Positions 8,185 through 16,858 are shown, counted from the stretch's first letter. The stretch: DNA of 64,000 bases from Ectobacillus sp048976805 (GCA_048976805.1 JBHGUR010000098.1:1-64000), one strand, 5' to 3'. The notes: generated by a model from the sequence alone, not told the origin. A program made the numbers and translations.

Positions 8185-9003
8185 CTGTTGCAAATCCGTT
8201 TTTTCTCCATGTTCTTTTACAATTTGAATGATATTTATAAATTTCCCCACAATTTGTTGCTCTCTGTTTAGCACCAGCAAATCGTATCCTTCATACAACC
8301 GTTCTATCCCCTTTTTCGCCTCTTTAACAGGGAGAACAAACTGAACCCTGTACTCCTTCCGGCCATACTTTACCGCTTCTCCCTTTACAGCGCCGCTCTG
8401 CTTTGCTCCTATTATGCGCTGCACTTTAGCAGGGTACATTAATACAAAATAATAATCCGGCTCTTGCGCCAATATGTTGTATAATGAATCCGATATTTTG
8501 TAAGAAACAGTATAGCGGATATTCACCCCATCGGCTTGAATTAGAAACTTAACAATTTGCAAATCCCGTTTTGTAACCTCCGTAAGGCAAGCACCTGATT
8601 TCTTCGGTACAGCTTCCTCAAACGAAAATAGCGCCAATAGCCGATTTGTCGCGTCTTCAGAAAAACGGTAAATTTGCCCGTCCCTTTTCATCCATCCTTT
8701 TCTGTCCTTAACATGAAGCCACATATCATATTTCTCCTGCTTGCCATCTTCTCTTTGCAAAATCGCGATATAATCGGGATTTTGCGTTTCGACTTCTATA
8801 TTATATAACTTACCCTCTTGAAACAGCTCCATAACAGCCCGAATAACAGATGGAGTTGTCAACGTTTTCTCTTTTGCTTCTGCACCCGTTTTTAATATCG
8901 TAATCTTTTCTACCTTTATTTCCATCACGTTCCTTTCCTCTGTCGGCACGGCGCTGCAAGCTGTCAATAACATAATAAACAAAACGAACCATACGTTTCT
9001 CAT
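8182..9003 (-). CDS. Lipoprotein of unknown function
   Basis: 273 residues. The signal peptide ends in a lipobox LLTAC, so the mature protein is lipid-anchored at Cys of that motif on the outer membrane face. The body is a charged beta/alpha mix without recognisable enzyme motifs. Start ATG at 9003 is preferred because AAGGATGG is spaced correctly before it; the in-frame ATG at 9012 lies within that site. Convergent with the two-span protein. Confidence 0.7.
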   Translation of the reverse strand: MRNVWFVLFIMLLTACSAVPTEERNVMEIKVEKITILKTGAEAKEKTLTTPSVIRAVMELFQEGKLYNIEVETQNPDYIAILQREDGKQEKYDMWLHVKDRKGWMKRDGQIYRFSEDATNRLLALFSFEEAVPKKSGACLTEVTKRDLQIVKFLIQADGVNIRYTVSYKISDSLYNILAQEPDYYFVLMYPAKVQRIIGAKQSGAVKGEAVKYGRKEYRVQFVLPVKEAKKGIERLYEGYDLLVLNREQQIVGKFINIIQIVKEHGEKTDLQQ

Positions 9004-9023
9004 AGAAACCATCCTTCATCAGC

Positions 9024-9312
9024 CTAGTGCCTTAGCCTTAAGGGCCCTGTCAATAAAAACAGCCTCTCCACATCGGTGAGGCTTACCATATTTTCACAAT
9101 CGCGTTCTGCAGCATTCTTGATACCCGCCATTTCTAGCCTGAGCTCTTCCGCATTTTGTACACACAAGAAATCTCGAACCACTTGATAATAAACTTCCTT
9201 TACTAAAAACCAACGCTTCCTGCTGTTTCCACGAACGGACATAAACAGAATATGAGAAGAATCCAACGATACTTACCGCAATTAACAGAATGGCTACAAG
9301 CATTGCCTTCAC
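9024..9312 (-). pseudogene. Small membrane protein gene, probably frameshifted
   Basis: From ATG at 9303 (ribosome site AGAGGTGA) one frame gives a clear membrane helix (LVAILLIAVSIVGFF) and SYSVYVRSWKQQEAL. It then turns into an odd Cys/Arg-rich tail that ends at 9094. The next frame continues with protein-like sequence (VKEVYYQVVRDFLC, NAEELRLEMAGIKNAAERD). A one-base change near the GGTTTTTAG run at about 9207-9215 would join the two. A hairpin terminator at 9052-9084 lies inside the second frame's end, so the intact 69-residue version cannot be excluded. Confidence 0.35.
9052..9084 (-). terminator. Candidate terminator
   Basis: On the minus strand AGCCTCACC and GGAGAGGCT form a stem followed by TTTTT, just past the 9094 stop. 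Confidence 0.55.
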
Positions 9313-9511
9313 CTCTTCTAATGTGGTTTATCCATATAACGGATTTTTAAATTAGATTCGATAAGCAAAATAGGATTTCCTGCTTCTAATTCGCAAAAAA
9401 AAATTGCAACATTTAATAAATTCTCATTGCTCTCTTTACTTTTCCTTAACCAAACCATACGTTGTCCCACTTTACCATGCAAATCCATCTATCGTAAAGG
9501 GGAGAAAACAT

Positions 9512-9595
9512 ATGATATGGAATATAGCAAGCTCTATTGTAATGGCTCTTTTTTTACTGTCGCTTATCCATCTCCAAGCACCTATGCGCAAATGA
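9512..9595 (+). CDS. Candidate 27-residue membrane peptide
   Basis: ATG at 9512 follows AAAGGGGAG with 7-nt spacing. The peptide starts MIWNIASSIV, is almost entirely hydrophobic up to SLIH and ends LQAPMRK. Size and layout resemble small membrane peptides of bacilli, but nothing identifies a role. Confidence 0.4.
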   Translation: MIWNIASSIVMALFLLSLIHLQAPMRK

Positions 9596-9639
9596 CGGAT
9601 TGTAAAAGCAAATTAATTAAGAAAAGCGGACAAAGCCCG

Positions 9640-9720
9640 CCTTTTGCAGCACCGGGGTGAAAGGCGCTTTTTGCCTTTTACGGAGGCACAGCCCGGAGTC
9701 TGCTGCTTTGGGAGTTAGAC
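9640..9720 (+). repeat. Diverged relative of the R1 intergenic repeat
   Basis: It shares AAAGGCGCTTTTTGCCTTT and a GAG(T)TAGAC ending with the R1 copies at 30926 and 56735, but the rest differs. Weak assignment. The surrounding open frames look like chance. Confidence 0.3.
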
Positions 9721-9757
9721 ATACCCCCAAAACCTTATACTCTTATCTTTTTACAAA

Positions 9758-9784
9758 AGCCTCCAAATCAAATTGGAGGCTCTT
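9758..9784. terminator. Terminator of the Pro/Gly/Tyr-rich gene
   Basis: AGCCTCCAAAT and ATTTGGAGGCT-type stem around a short AT loop, with T-run in the minus direction, next to the stop at 9787. Confidence 0.75.
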
Positions 9785-9786
9785 GC

Positions 9787-10236
9787 TTAGGAACACTCAA
9801 AATAATCAATGTTATTTAAGTCAATGCCCGTATACACCCATCTGTACTGATTGCGTCTCCAACGGTAACCGGCAACGGAAGTTCTGCCGACAAAGATAGG
9901 GTAGAACCAGAAGCTGCGCCCGTTTCGAAGCCATATATACGTATAGCGGTAAAGGCAGCGTCTGATTCCTCCTGGGTCAACCGCATAGGTGGCAACCGGC
10001 GGCCGATCGGGAACATAAGCTGGAGGCGGACCTTGCGGCGGGCCTTGATCTGGCCCTTGTCCCGGCGGATAAGGCGGGTAGGACGGATAGCCTCCTTGTC
10101 CCGGCGGGTAGGACGGATAAGACGGATAGCCCCCTCCGTGTCCGGGCGGAAACGGATAAAATTGCATGGACGATGGCGAAGTCCATGACGGAAACGTTTG
10201 TCTAGATTCGTCATGCCAATATGGATAATAATACAT
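9787..10236 (-). CDS. Pro/Gly/Tyr-rich protein with conserved C-terminal domain
   Basis: 149 residues. Residues about 25-75 consist of degenerate YPSYPPGQGG-type repeats. The C-terminal about 70 residues are aromatic and arginine-rich (RCLYRYTYIWLRNG, YRWRRNQYRW, NIDYFEC) and contain two cysteines. ATG at 10236 is preferred over an in-frame GTG at 10245, which lies inside the AGAGGTGAG site. The composition suggests a structural or surface protein, possibly spore-associated; this is inference, and I do not recognise the family. Confidence 0.65.
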   Translation of the reverse strand: MYYYPYWHDESRQTFPSWTSPSSMQFYPFPPGHGGGYPSYPSYPPGQGGYPSYPPYPPGQGPDQGPPQGPPPAYVPDRPPVATYAVDPGGIRRCLYRYTYIWLRNGRSFWFYPIFVGRTSVAGYRWRRNQYRWVYTGIDLNNIDYFECS

Positions 10237-10317
10237 TACACTCACCTCTTTGTTTAGGCACTCATACTGTCATTTCATGTGTATGTAAGAAAGACTTGGT
10301 TAGTTCCCTTTTTCCAA

Positions 10318-10346
10318 AAATAAAAAGGCTTAAAAAAGCCTTCGCT
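10318..10346 (-). terminator. Terminator of the lia operon
   Basis: On the minus strand AAGGCTT-TTTT-AAGCCTT followed by TTTATTTTT, next to the liaR stop. Confidence 0.8.
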
Positions 10347-10351
10347 TGTTT

Positions 10352-10984
10352 TTATTTTATTAACTGGTGCCGAAACGCATAAATGACCGCCTGCGTACGG
10401 TCGCTCACGTTTAATTTATTTAAAATATTGCTAACATGCGTTTTTACTGTCTTCAAGGCGATAAACAATTCGTCGGCAATTTCTTGGTTGGATTTCCCTT
10501 CCGCCATTAACAGCAAAATCTCCCGTTCCCGCTCTGTTAAGTCTTCATGAAGCTGATGCTCTTGCTTTTGCCTCATTTTCACCATCATTTTTCCGGTTAC
10601 CTTCGGCTCCAGCACAGTTCCTCCTTCATAGGTGTCACGTACCGCCTGTGCAATATCGCTCGCTTTTGATGTTTTCAATAAATAGCTGGCCGCTCCGGCT
10701 TCAATGGCCGGATATAGCTTTTCATCATCCAAAAAGCTTGTGACTACGACAATTTTCGCTTCCGGCCACGCGTTTATAATTTCTCGCGTCGCTTCAATGC
10801 CGTCAACCTCCTCCATCACTAAATCCATTAAAATAATATCAGGGCGCAACACCAAGGCAAGTTCAATCCCTTTTCTCCCATTTTCCGCCTCCCCTACTAC
10901 CTCTATATCAGGCTGTGTCGATAAGTAAGCGGAAACCCCCATGCGTACCATTTCATGATCATCTACAAGCAGCACTCTAATCAT
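10352..10984 (-). CDS. liaR: LiaR/VraR-type response regulator
   Basis: 210 residues. Receiver domain (1-120) with acidic pocket VDDH, phosphoacceptor Asp54 in ILMDLV, Thr/Ser region VVVTS and Lys in LLKTS. A NarL/LuxR-type helix-turn-helix follows (LTEREREILLLMAEGKSNQE, then VKTHVSNIL). Last gene of liaI-liaH-liaF-liaS-liaR, 3 nt after liaS. In bacilli and cocci LiaR activates its own operon under cell-wall antibiotic stress. Confidence 0.92.
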   Translation of the reverse strand: MIRVLLVDDHEMVRMGVSAYLSTQPDIEVVGEAENGRKGIELALVLRPDIILMDLVMEEVDGIEATREIINAWPEAKIVVVTSFLDDEKLYPAIEAGAASYLLKTSKASDIAQAVRDTYEGGTVLEPKVTGKMMVKMRQKQEHQLHEDLTEREREILLLMAEGKSNQEIADELFIALKTVKTHVSNILNKLNVSDRTQAVIYAFRHQLIK

Positions 10985-10987
10985 GTC

Positions 10988-12037
10988 TTATCCCCCCTTT
11001 TTTGCAATAATCGGAACCTTGACTTCCAATTGCGTTCCTTTATTTGGGAAACTAATCAGCTTAAAGGTTCCTCCAATTTCTTGAACACGTTCTTGGATAG
11101 AACGTAAACCGTAAGAACCGGCTTTTCGTTGATTTACATCAAACCCCACTCCGTCGTCCAGCAGCTTTAAAATGGCATACTGGTTAATGTTGCGAAGACG
11201 AAGCTCCATCCGTTTTGCTTTCGAGTGCCGCAGCGTATTGGAAAGGGCTTCTTGAATAATCCGGAACAAATGGTCTTCTACTCCTTTTTCCAGCTCAATC
11301 GGCTCCACCAGCCACTCTATCTTCATCTGCTGCTTTCGGGATAATTCCGTAAGCAATTCTTCGATTCCTTCCGCTAATTTTTTCCCTTCCAGCTGTACCG
11401 GGCGCAAATGAAGCAATAATGCCCGCATTTCAGATTGGGCATTCACAATCATATTTTCAATAAGATGAAGCTGCTTTTTTACAGCTTCCGTATTTAAATT
11501 GGGCTGCTCATTCACAGCGGACATCATCATCGACATCGCAAATAGCTGTTGGCTCACAGAGTCATGCAATTCCCGCGCCAATCGATGCCGCTCCTTTGAA
11601 ATTACCTCTTGCCTCATTTCTTCATTCCAATCAGCCCGTTCGTTAGTAAGCTTTTGAAATAAAGAAGCATGTTCCTCTAGCCGGTCTCCTAGTGCAGCAA
11701 TACGATTTCCTATTTCCCCCAGCTCATCTTGCTCGAAAAATGCGGCATCTCTACTAAAATTCCCCCGTTCTATATCTAAAAGAACGGCGGAAAGCGCGTG
11801 AATGCGGCGCTTCATATACTGCCCGATTATATAGCCGATAATCGCGCCCGCTAAGCCGCTGCTGCCGATTACAAATAAGGCGACAGGAATGGTTGCAACC
11901 TTTCTCTCAATTAGAAATTCATATATATTTTGTTCGCTTTGCCAAGTGTAGATAATTGTCGAAAATACGGAAACACCGAGGCACGACAAAATGCAATAAT
12001 TTAAGTACGTCCAAGAAATGCTCGTCTGTTTATTCAT
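10988..12037 (-). CDS. liaS: LiaS-type sensor histidine kinase
   Basis: 349 residues. Two membrane helices (about 12-30 and 48-68) frame a short outer loop, which marks an intramembrane-sensing kinase. A HAMP-like linker follows, then a HisKA_3 dimerisation box with the phospho-His in RELHDSVSQQLF and an ATPase with ALSNTLRHSKA and DDGVGFD. Its ATG overlaps the liaF stop (TAATG). It phosphorylates LiaR; LiaF restrains it. Confidence 0.92.
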   Translation of the reverse strand: MNKQTSISWTYLNYCILSCLGVSVFSTIIYTWQSEQNIYEFLIERKVATIPVALFVIGSSGLAGAIIGYIIGQYMKRRIHALSAVLLDIERGNFSRDAAFFEQDELGEIGNRIAALGDRLEEHASLFQKLTNERADWNEEMRQEVISKERHRLARELHDSVSQQLFAMSMMMSAVNEQPNLNTEAVKKQLHLIENMIVNAQSEMRALLLHLRPVQLEGKKLAEGIEELLTELSRKQQMKIEWLVEPIELEKGVEDHLFRIIQEALSNTLRHSKAKRMELRLRNINQYAILKLLDDGVGFDVNQRKAGSYGLRSIQERVQEIGGTFKLISFPNKGTQLEVKVPIIAKKGG

Positions 12038-12768
12038 TACGCATGCCTCACTTCTGTATCGCCTGCAAGAAGCGAGGAGATAATTTTAATACGTCTTGGC
12101 GCATTTGCATATTGCTCTGTCATTAACACTACATTTTTATTGAATCCATTCTCTTTTTGGCCAAAAAGAGAAATATTGCCGACCAATACAGAATGGTTGA
12201 GCGAAATTTCAATATCATACGGAACGTACAAGCGAATATTCCCCGCAATCCCGTGAATAACAATAACAGTCTCGCCTTCGGGAATCATGGCTGTCGTTAA
12301 ATCAATCTGCACATCTCCCAACCCATAGCGAATATTAATGTCATGCAGCTCATAAATGCTATCCATCACACGATAGTTGCCAATCGGCATATTTTTCAAA
12401 AACGGCTGGCAGCGTACAATTCGCCTGTTTTGCACGCTCTCTTTCGTTTCAACTTGAAGGATAGGCGGCTTCTGGCTGCTGGCAATAAGATCATATCCGA
12501 TATAAATGAGAACGGCAACGAGGACAAGTTGAAAAGCAATTGACGAAAAAACGTTCGCAATAAGCGCCAAAATTCCAATAATGAGAAAAATGTTGCCTCT
12601 TACACGTTTTCCCTTCTTGCGAAAATGCTGGCCTAGCATCAAAATTACAACTGAAAAGATGAGGGCGACCGGTTCAAACCGATGCATAAGAATATCAATT
12701 AACATTCCGATTCCAAAAATAATCGCCAACGCGCCGATAAGCTGCGTTTTTGAAAACTGCCTTTTCAA
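12037..12768 (-). CDS. liaF: LiaF-type inhibitor of the LiaRS system
   Basis: 243 residues from TTG at 12768, close to the usual LiaF length. Four hydrophobic segments at the N-terminus are followed by a soluble domain with IPEGETVIVIHGIAGNIRLYV-like motifs typical of the LiaF/DUF2154 C-terminus. The TTG start is chosen because AAGGGGG lies 8 nt before it; the longer frame to 12816 has no ribosome site. It sits in the membrane and keeps LiaS inactive without stress. Confidence 0.88.
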   Translation of the reverse strand: MKRQFSKTQLIGALAIIFGIGMLIDILMHRFEPVALIFSVVILMLGQHFRKKGKRVRGNIFLIIGILALIANVFSSIAFQLVLVAVLIYIGYDLIASSQKPPILQVETKESVQNRRIVRCQPFLKNMPIGNYRVMDSIYELHDINIRYGLGDVQIDLTTAMIPEGETVIVIHGIAGNIRLYVPYDIEISLNHSVLVGNISLFGQKENGFNKNVVLMTEQYANAPRRIKIISSLLAGDTEVRHA

Positions 12769-12876
12769 TGTAGCGCCCCCCTTTCCTTCGCCATGATGAA
12801 ATAGAAGAAAAGGCATGGTGCCCCAATACCTTTTCTTCTCCTACCAATATATCATAAGCTGTTGCCAGAATATACA

Positions 12877-13521
12877 TTATTGAGGCACGGATTCTTTCTC
12901 TTTCAGCTCCCTCTCAAGCCTAGCAATTTTTAAATCAAACGTATCCCGTTCGTACTCCTCCGTGATGCGCATCTCCAAATTGCGAATATGCTCTTCTACT
13001 TCCTCAAATCTTAAGAAAGGACTGCCTTCAGAAATTTTGTAAAGTGTATCGTTAATGCGGCGGTTTGCATGCGCCATATTTTCGCGCGCCATCAATTCCA
13101 TCCGCTTAGCATGCATTTCTTTTAGCTTATTTTTCATCTCTGCCAATCTTTGCTGCAATTCGTCTACTTGCTCAAACGTATTTGCATGCATTTCCTCCAA
13201 GCGGGCCACTTGTCCTTCATAATACTCCGTTTCTTGCACAGCCCGCGCTTCTAAGTCATGCGCTCCTGCTTGGCGCGCCACCTCCGCCTGATGCTTGCGC
13301 TTTTTCATCATGTAGCGCGATTGCTCCAAATCTCGCAAAAAGCTGGCTTTTAACATTTTATGGCGTTCAATCAGTTTTTCAATTTTTTGTACTTCGCGTT
13401 CACCGTCGCGCAAATATTGATTTAATAACGCGATCGGATTTTTTCTTTCCTGCTCATCCAGCATGCTATGAACATCCGCCAGCACTACATCTCTCATTCG
13501 TTGAAATAATGATTTTTTCAT
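12877..13521 (-). CDS. liaH: LiaH, PspA/IM30-family stress protein
   Basis: 214 residues, nearly all coiled-coil, with the family start KKSLFQRMRDVVLADVHSML and long Glu/Lys/Arg helices. PspA/IM30 proteins assemble on damaged membranes. ATG at 13521 fits the GGGGAGG site 9 nt upstream; the in-frame ATG at 13530 is too close to it. It follows liaI by 17 nt. No liaG homologue lies between liaH and liaF, unlike in B. subtilis. Confidence 0.92.
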   Translation of the reverse strand: MKKSLFQRMRDVVLADVHSMLDEQERKNPIALLNQYLRDGEREVQKIEKLIERHKMLKASFLRDLEQSRYMMKKRKHQAEVARQAGAHDLEARAVQETEYYEGQVARLEEMHANTFEQVDELQQRLAEMKNKLKEMHAKRMELMARENMAHANRRINDTLYKISEGSPFLRFEEVEEHIRNLEMRITEEYERDTFDLKIARLERELKEKESVPQ

Positions 13522-13538
13522 ATTTTCCATCCTCCCCA

Positions 13539-13880
13539 TTAATATTGCTTCATTACTTTTTCCCATTCTTCATCAAAATTGCTGAATTGGCTATATTGTG
13601 GCTGCTTGCTGTTTTTTTTCCAGTCCCTATAGCCGTAATACAGCAGCGCGATTGCCAAAAGCCCGATGACCGCCGGAAAATTGCCAAATACAACCGCAAG
13701 TCCGGCCAACCCAACAATCCCCCACCCGAACTTGCCAAGAAGTGATTGCGCTTTTACAAAAGACTTAAAGCTCCAATATAGCAATAACACCCCTATCGCC
13801 AAGCCGAGCAAATGCCCAAGACTCGCAAGGGCGATGATGACAAGAACCCCGGCCGCTATAAATGTTAGAAACTTTTTCAT
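13539..13880 (-). CDS. liaI: LiaI-like membrane anchor
   Basis: 113 residues with three or four hydrophobic segments (about 3-20, 22-36, 50-66, 68-86) and a hydrophilic end (NFDEEWEKVMKQY). Same size and position as LiaI, the membrane partner that recruits LiaH in B. subtilis. First gene of the operon; GGGAGG lies before the ATG, and a LiaR-type operator and promoter lie upstream. Confidence 0.82.
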   Translation of the reverse strand: MKKFLTFIAAGVLVIIALASLGHLLGLAIGVLLLYWSFKSFVKAQSLLGKFGWGIVGLAGLAVVFGNFPAVIGLLAIALLYYGYRDWKKNSKQPQYSQFSNFDEEWEKVMKQY

Positions 13881-13935
13881 TTTTTGTTTCCTCCCTTCGC
13901 TTTGATACTTCTATCCTAACTAAAAAAACGAGCTT

Positions 13936-13981
13936 TCATAACGAGCCTAAGATGGGTTTTGAACTAGGACTTAAGGCCTAA
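13936..13981 (-). promoter_or_regulatory. lia operon promoter with candidate LiaR box
   Basis: On the minus strand TTAGGCCTTAAGTCCTAG (13981-13964) is an inverted repeat in which 14 of 18 positions are symmetric. It directly abuts a -35-like TTCAAA (13963-13958), and TATGAA follows 17 bp further on. The position just upstream of -35 fits activation by a dimeric NarL-type regulator such as LiaR. Confidence 0.55.
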
Positions 13982-14079
13982 CATTCTTCAGTCTGCACGC
14001 ACAGACTGTTCCTAAAATTCTTGCATCTTGTTTAAAAGAGTTGTAACGTAAAAGGGAATATGCATAGCGGGGTGAAAAT

Positions 14080-14526
14080 ATGAGATTTTCTTCTGAAACG
14101 AAAACGCTATCGCTTGCGGTGCAAGGCTATCAATTTCCGCAAGCCGATGCAAAACCGGATTATATCCATCCTTACGATGCCAATTGGCTGAACATTTTAT
14201 TTACATTACAGGAGGAAAACTCAACATTTGTGCAATTTGATCCATTTTTGACAACAGAAGAAGTGGGGAAATTAATAAGCTGGCTTCGCTCTTTGCCAAA
14301 TCCGCCTTATACAAGAATTGCTTTTACTGAGCCGAGCTTTCAAATGGAACTTGTAGACTTCACAACATCTGTTTTTCGCATTCGCGTTCACCTGTCGCTG
14401 GAACTGCTTCCCCCGTGGGTGCAAACAGCCGATAGCCATTCTATTGATTTTTTGTTAACAACCGAACAAATTCAAGAGTGCATCAACTCTTTACATAAGC
14501 AGCTGCAGATGTATCCTGTTCGCTAA
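14080..14526 (+). CDS. WapI-family immunity-type protein
   Basis: 148 residues. It shows the pattern I associate with WapI-type immunity proteins: a short strand, VQGYQFPQA, then YDANWLNILFTLQ, DPFLTTEEV, LISWLRSL and IAFTEPSFQMEL. Such proteins neutralise a toxin domain of contact-dependent WapA-like systems in the cytoplasm. No toxin gene is near, so it may be an orphan immunity gene. GGGGTGA precedes the ATG and a bidirectional terminator follows. Confidence 0.55.
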   Translation: MRFSSETKTLSLAVQGYQFPQADAKPDYIHPYDANWLNILFTLQEENSTFVQFDPFLTTEEVGKLISWLRSLPNPPYTRIAFTEPSFQMELVDFTTSVFRIRVHLSLELLPPWVQTADSHSIDFLLTTEQIQECINSLHKQLQMYPVR

Positions 14527-14531
14527 TGCAA

Positions 14532-14566
14532 AAAAACCTCACGCATGTCGCGTGAGGTTTTTTTGC
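14532..14566. terminator. Shared bidirectional terminator
   Basis: AAAAACCTCACGC and GCGTGAGGTTTTT form a perfect stem with an ATGTC loop between two convergent genes. Confidence 0.9.
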
Positions 14567-14571
14567 CCCAA

Positions 14572-15837
14572 TTAAGATGCTTGTTGAATTTCATTTAAAT
14601 ACTTCTCGCCTTGCTTATCGTCATATTGCCCTTCCCACTTGGACATAACAACAACCGCCAAGGAATTCCCGATTACGTTTACAGCAGTACGCGCCATATC
14701 GAGAATACGGTCGATACCGGCAATGAACGCCAAGCCTTCTGCCGGTATTCCGACAGAACCGAGCGTTGCCAGCAATACAACGAAAGATACACCAGGTACG
14801 CCCGCAATTCCTTTTGACGTTACCATGAGTACAAGCAACAATGTAATTTGTTGGGAAATTGGCATATCAATGCCGTACATTTGCGCTAAGAAAATAGCAG
14901 CAATCGCTTGATACAATGTAGAACCATCTAGGTTAAAGGAATAGCCAGTCGGGATTACAAAAGACGTAATCGCTTTTGGACAACCGAACTTTTCCATTTT
15001 CTCCATAATTTTTGGTAGAACCGTCTCTGAGCTTGCTGTAGAATATGCCAGAATAAGTTCATCTTTTAAGATTTTCATAAATTGGAAAATGTTAACCCCA
15101 ACCATTTTTGCAACGATGCCGAGTATCACGACAACAAAGAAAATCATAGACCCGTATACGACTACTACTAATTTTCCTAACGGGATAAGAGATCCTACAC
15201 CAAACTTAGAAACCGTTACGCCAATTAATGCAAATACGCCAAACGGAGCAAACTTCATCACTTGGTTTGTTACATAAAACATCGCATCGGATACGCCTTG
15301 GAAGAAACGAAGAACCGGCTTTCCTTTTTCTCCAATGGCCGCAACGCCGATACCGAATAAAACCGAGAAGAAAATAATCGCGAGCATATCGCCTCTTGCC
15401 AATGCATCAATAATGTTTGTCGGGACAATGTTTACAAACGTATCTGCAAAGGAATGGCTTTGTACTTGTTCAGTTGTATCAACATACTTGGAAATGTCTG
15501 TCTTCTGCAGGTCCTTCATATCCACGCCGGATCCTGGCTGAAATATGTTTCCAATCAACAAACCAATTACAATCGCAACTGTTGTAATAATTTCAAAATA
15601 CAAAATCGTTTTGCCGCCAAGTTTGCCAAGCTTCTTAATGTCGCCTACACCGGCAACGCCAACGATAATGCTTGCCACAACGATCGGAACAACGATCATC
15701 TTAATTAAACGGATGAAAATATCGCCAATTGGCTGCAAATAAGTAATCACTGCCGGGTTGCCGTAAAACGCGGCACCTACAGCAATACCTACAACGAGAC
15801 CAATTAAAATCTGCCAAGCTAGTCCTACTTTTCTCAT
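14572..15837 (-). CDS. gltT: Glutamate/dicarboxylate symporter (DAACS family)
   Basis: 421 residues with about eight membrane spans and the family hairpin motifs: serine-rich AYSTASSETVLP (first hairpin), the GYSFNLDGSTLY substrate/cation region and TSKGIAGVPG (second hairpin). Length and sequence fit the Gram-positive Na+/H+-glutamate/aspartate symporters GltT/GltP. Which of the two it matches best cannot be said here. Monocistronic. Confidence 0.9.
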   Translation of the reverse strand: MRKVGLAWQILIGLVVGIAVGAAFYGNPAVITYLQPIGDIFIRLIKMIVVPIVVASIIVGVAGVGDIKKLGKLGGKTILYFEIITTVAIVIGLLIGNIFQPGSGVDMKDLQKTDISKYVDTTEQVQSHSFADTFVNIVPTNIIDALARGDMLAIIFFSVLFGIGVAAIGEKGKPVLRFFQGVSDAMFYVTNQVMKFAPFGVFALIGVTVSKFGVGSLIPLGKLVVVVYGSMIFFVVVILGIVAKMVGVNIFQFMKILKDELILAYSTASSETVLPKIMEKMEKFGCPKAITSFVIPTGYSFNLDGSTLYQAIAAIFLAQMYGIDMPISQQITLLLVLMVTSKGIAGVPGVSFVVLLATLGSVGIPAEGLAFIAGIDRILDMARTAVNVIGNSLAVVVMSKWEGQYDDKQGEKYLNEIQQAS

Positions 15838-16095
15838 AAGATTGTAACCTCCTTCTTAGATGGGCTGTAGTCTATTATTTTCCCATAATAATATCAAATT
15901 GTCTACTATCATAGAATATTATTAGACTATTCTATATTTTTGTCCCACAAAAAAACTATAAATGAATTTTTACAATTTGACAATATTTTAAACGTTTTGT
16001 AAATAAAAAAATATATATTGACAAACCCAAAAATCCGCTGACTCACCCAAGTGCAGAAGCTACGTTTTTTCCAAAAAAGAGGGGCAAGCATAAGC
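15838..16095. other. Intergenic region without a gene
   Basis: AT-rich leader of the symporter gene. On the plus strand TTGACA-N17-TAAATA (near 15975-16003) looks like a promoter, but no reading frame follows it. Confidence 0.4.
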
Positions 16096-16257
16096 TTACT
16101 CTCCCTTGGAATTTTTTGTGGCGTTCCCGTTGCCATACGCCCGATTTCCGATTTTAATGTTGTTGCTGCTGCCGTTGATGTTATTTACGAGCACGGGCCT
16201 TTCGATAATAAAGCCGATTAGCAGTCTTAACAGAAATGTAAATTCATGCTTTTGCAT
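16096..16257 (-). CDS. Candidate 53-residue Asn/Gly-rich peptide
   Basis: From ATG at 16257, with AGAAGGG at good spacing, the frame reads MQKHEFTFLLRLLIGFIIER, then an Asn/Gly/Ser-rich part (VNNINGSSNNIKIGNRAYG) and ends NSKGE. A weak hairpin plus T-run (GTAAGC/GCTTGC) follows. The N-terminal half could be amphipathic or membrane-binding. The tail recalls small spore-surface proteins of bacilli, but I cannot name a family. Confidence 0.4.
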   Translation of the reverse strand: MQKHEFTFLLRLLIGFIIERPVLVNNINGSSNNIKIGNRAYGNGNATKNSKGE

Positions 16258-16465
16258 AATAATCCCTTCTATCTCTAGAATATTTTAATGGGAAAATGAC
16301 ACAAATTTCGTCTCACATACTATATTCAAACAGCCGCAAAACAAATCCTGCTTATACTAAACGAATCAAAACTGTTTATTCATCCAGCATATACATCGCT
16401 GCAATCACAAACAACACGTCCCCTCCCCGCTAAAAAAGAAGCGCCCTATTTTGCTTTTCAATCTA

Positions 16466-16606
16466 TATAAATACAAGTAAAAAAAAGAACATAAAACCTT
16501 TCTTTTGAAAGGGGAGAGAGTATCCGGCAATGCATAGAAGCGGTCAAAACCTATTCCTGCCCCATGCGATGGAAAACCAGAGAGGAAGCAAGTACATGGT
16601 GCTGTT
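16466..16606 (+). repeat. Right arm of the long inverted repeat (type B core-like)
   Basis: Reverse complement of 1-144 with a few substitutions and a 2-bp difference in the CTCTCTCTGG run. Similarity stops at TATTTATATAG on the inner side of both arms. The remainder of 16258-16858 holds no convincing gene. Confidence 0.8.
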
Positions 16607-16858
16607 TGTTCTACTTAGCCGCGATGTATATGTCCAAATCATAAATTGGATATATATAATTTTACATAAATTTTCTAAAAAATATTAATTGGCAGTTTCT
16701 GCATCTTTTTTCATGCATGCCTTTTATCCTATAATAAATTTATATACAAATAAGATACTGATATAATATTAAGAGTTCTTTACATTTTGTCAAAATAATA
16801 GATTCCCCTGCCCCTTTTATGGTATACAAAGTAAGGTAAGGAAAGGAGCAAGGCGTTC

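Noticed and set aside
9657..9899. 80-codon plus-strand frame
   Set aside because: Runs antisense into the Pro/Gly/Tyr-rich gene and through its terminator; no ribosome site.
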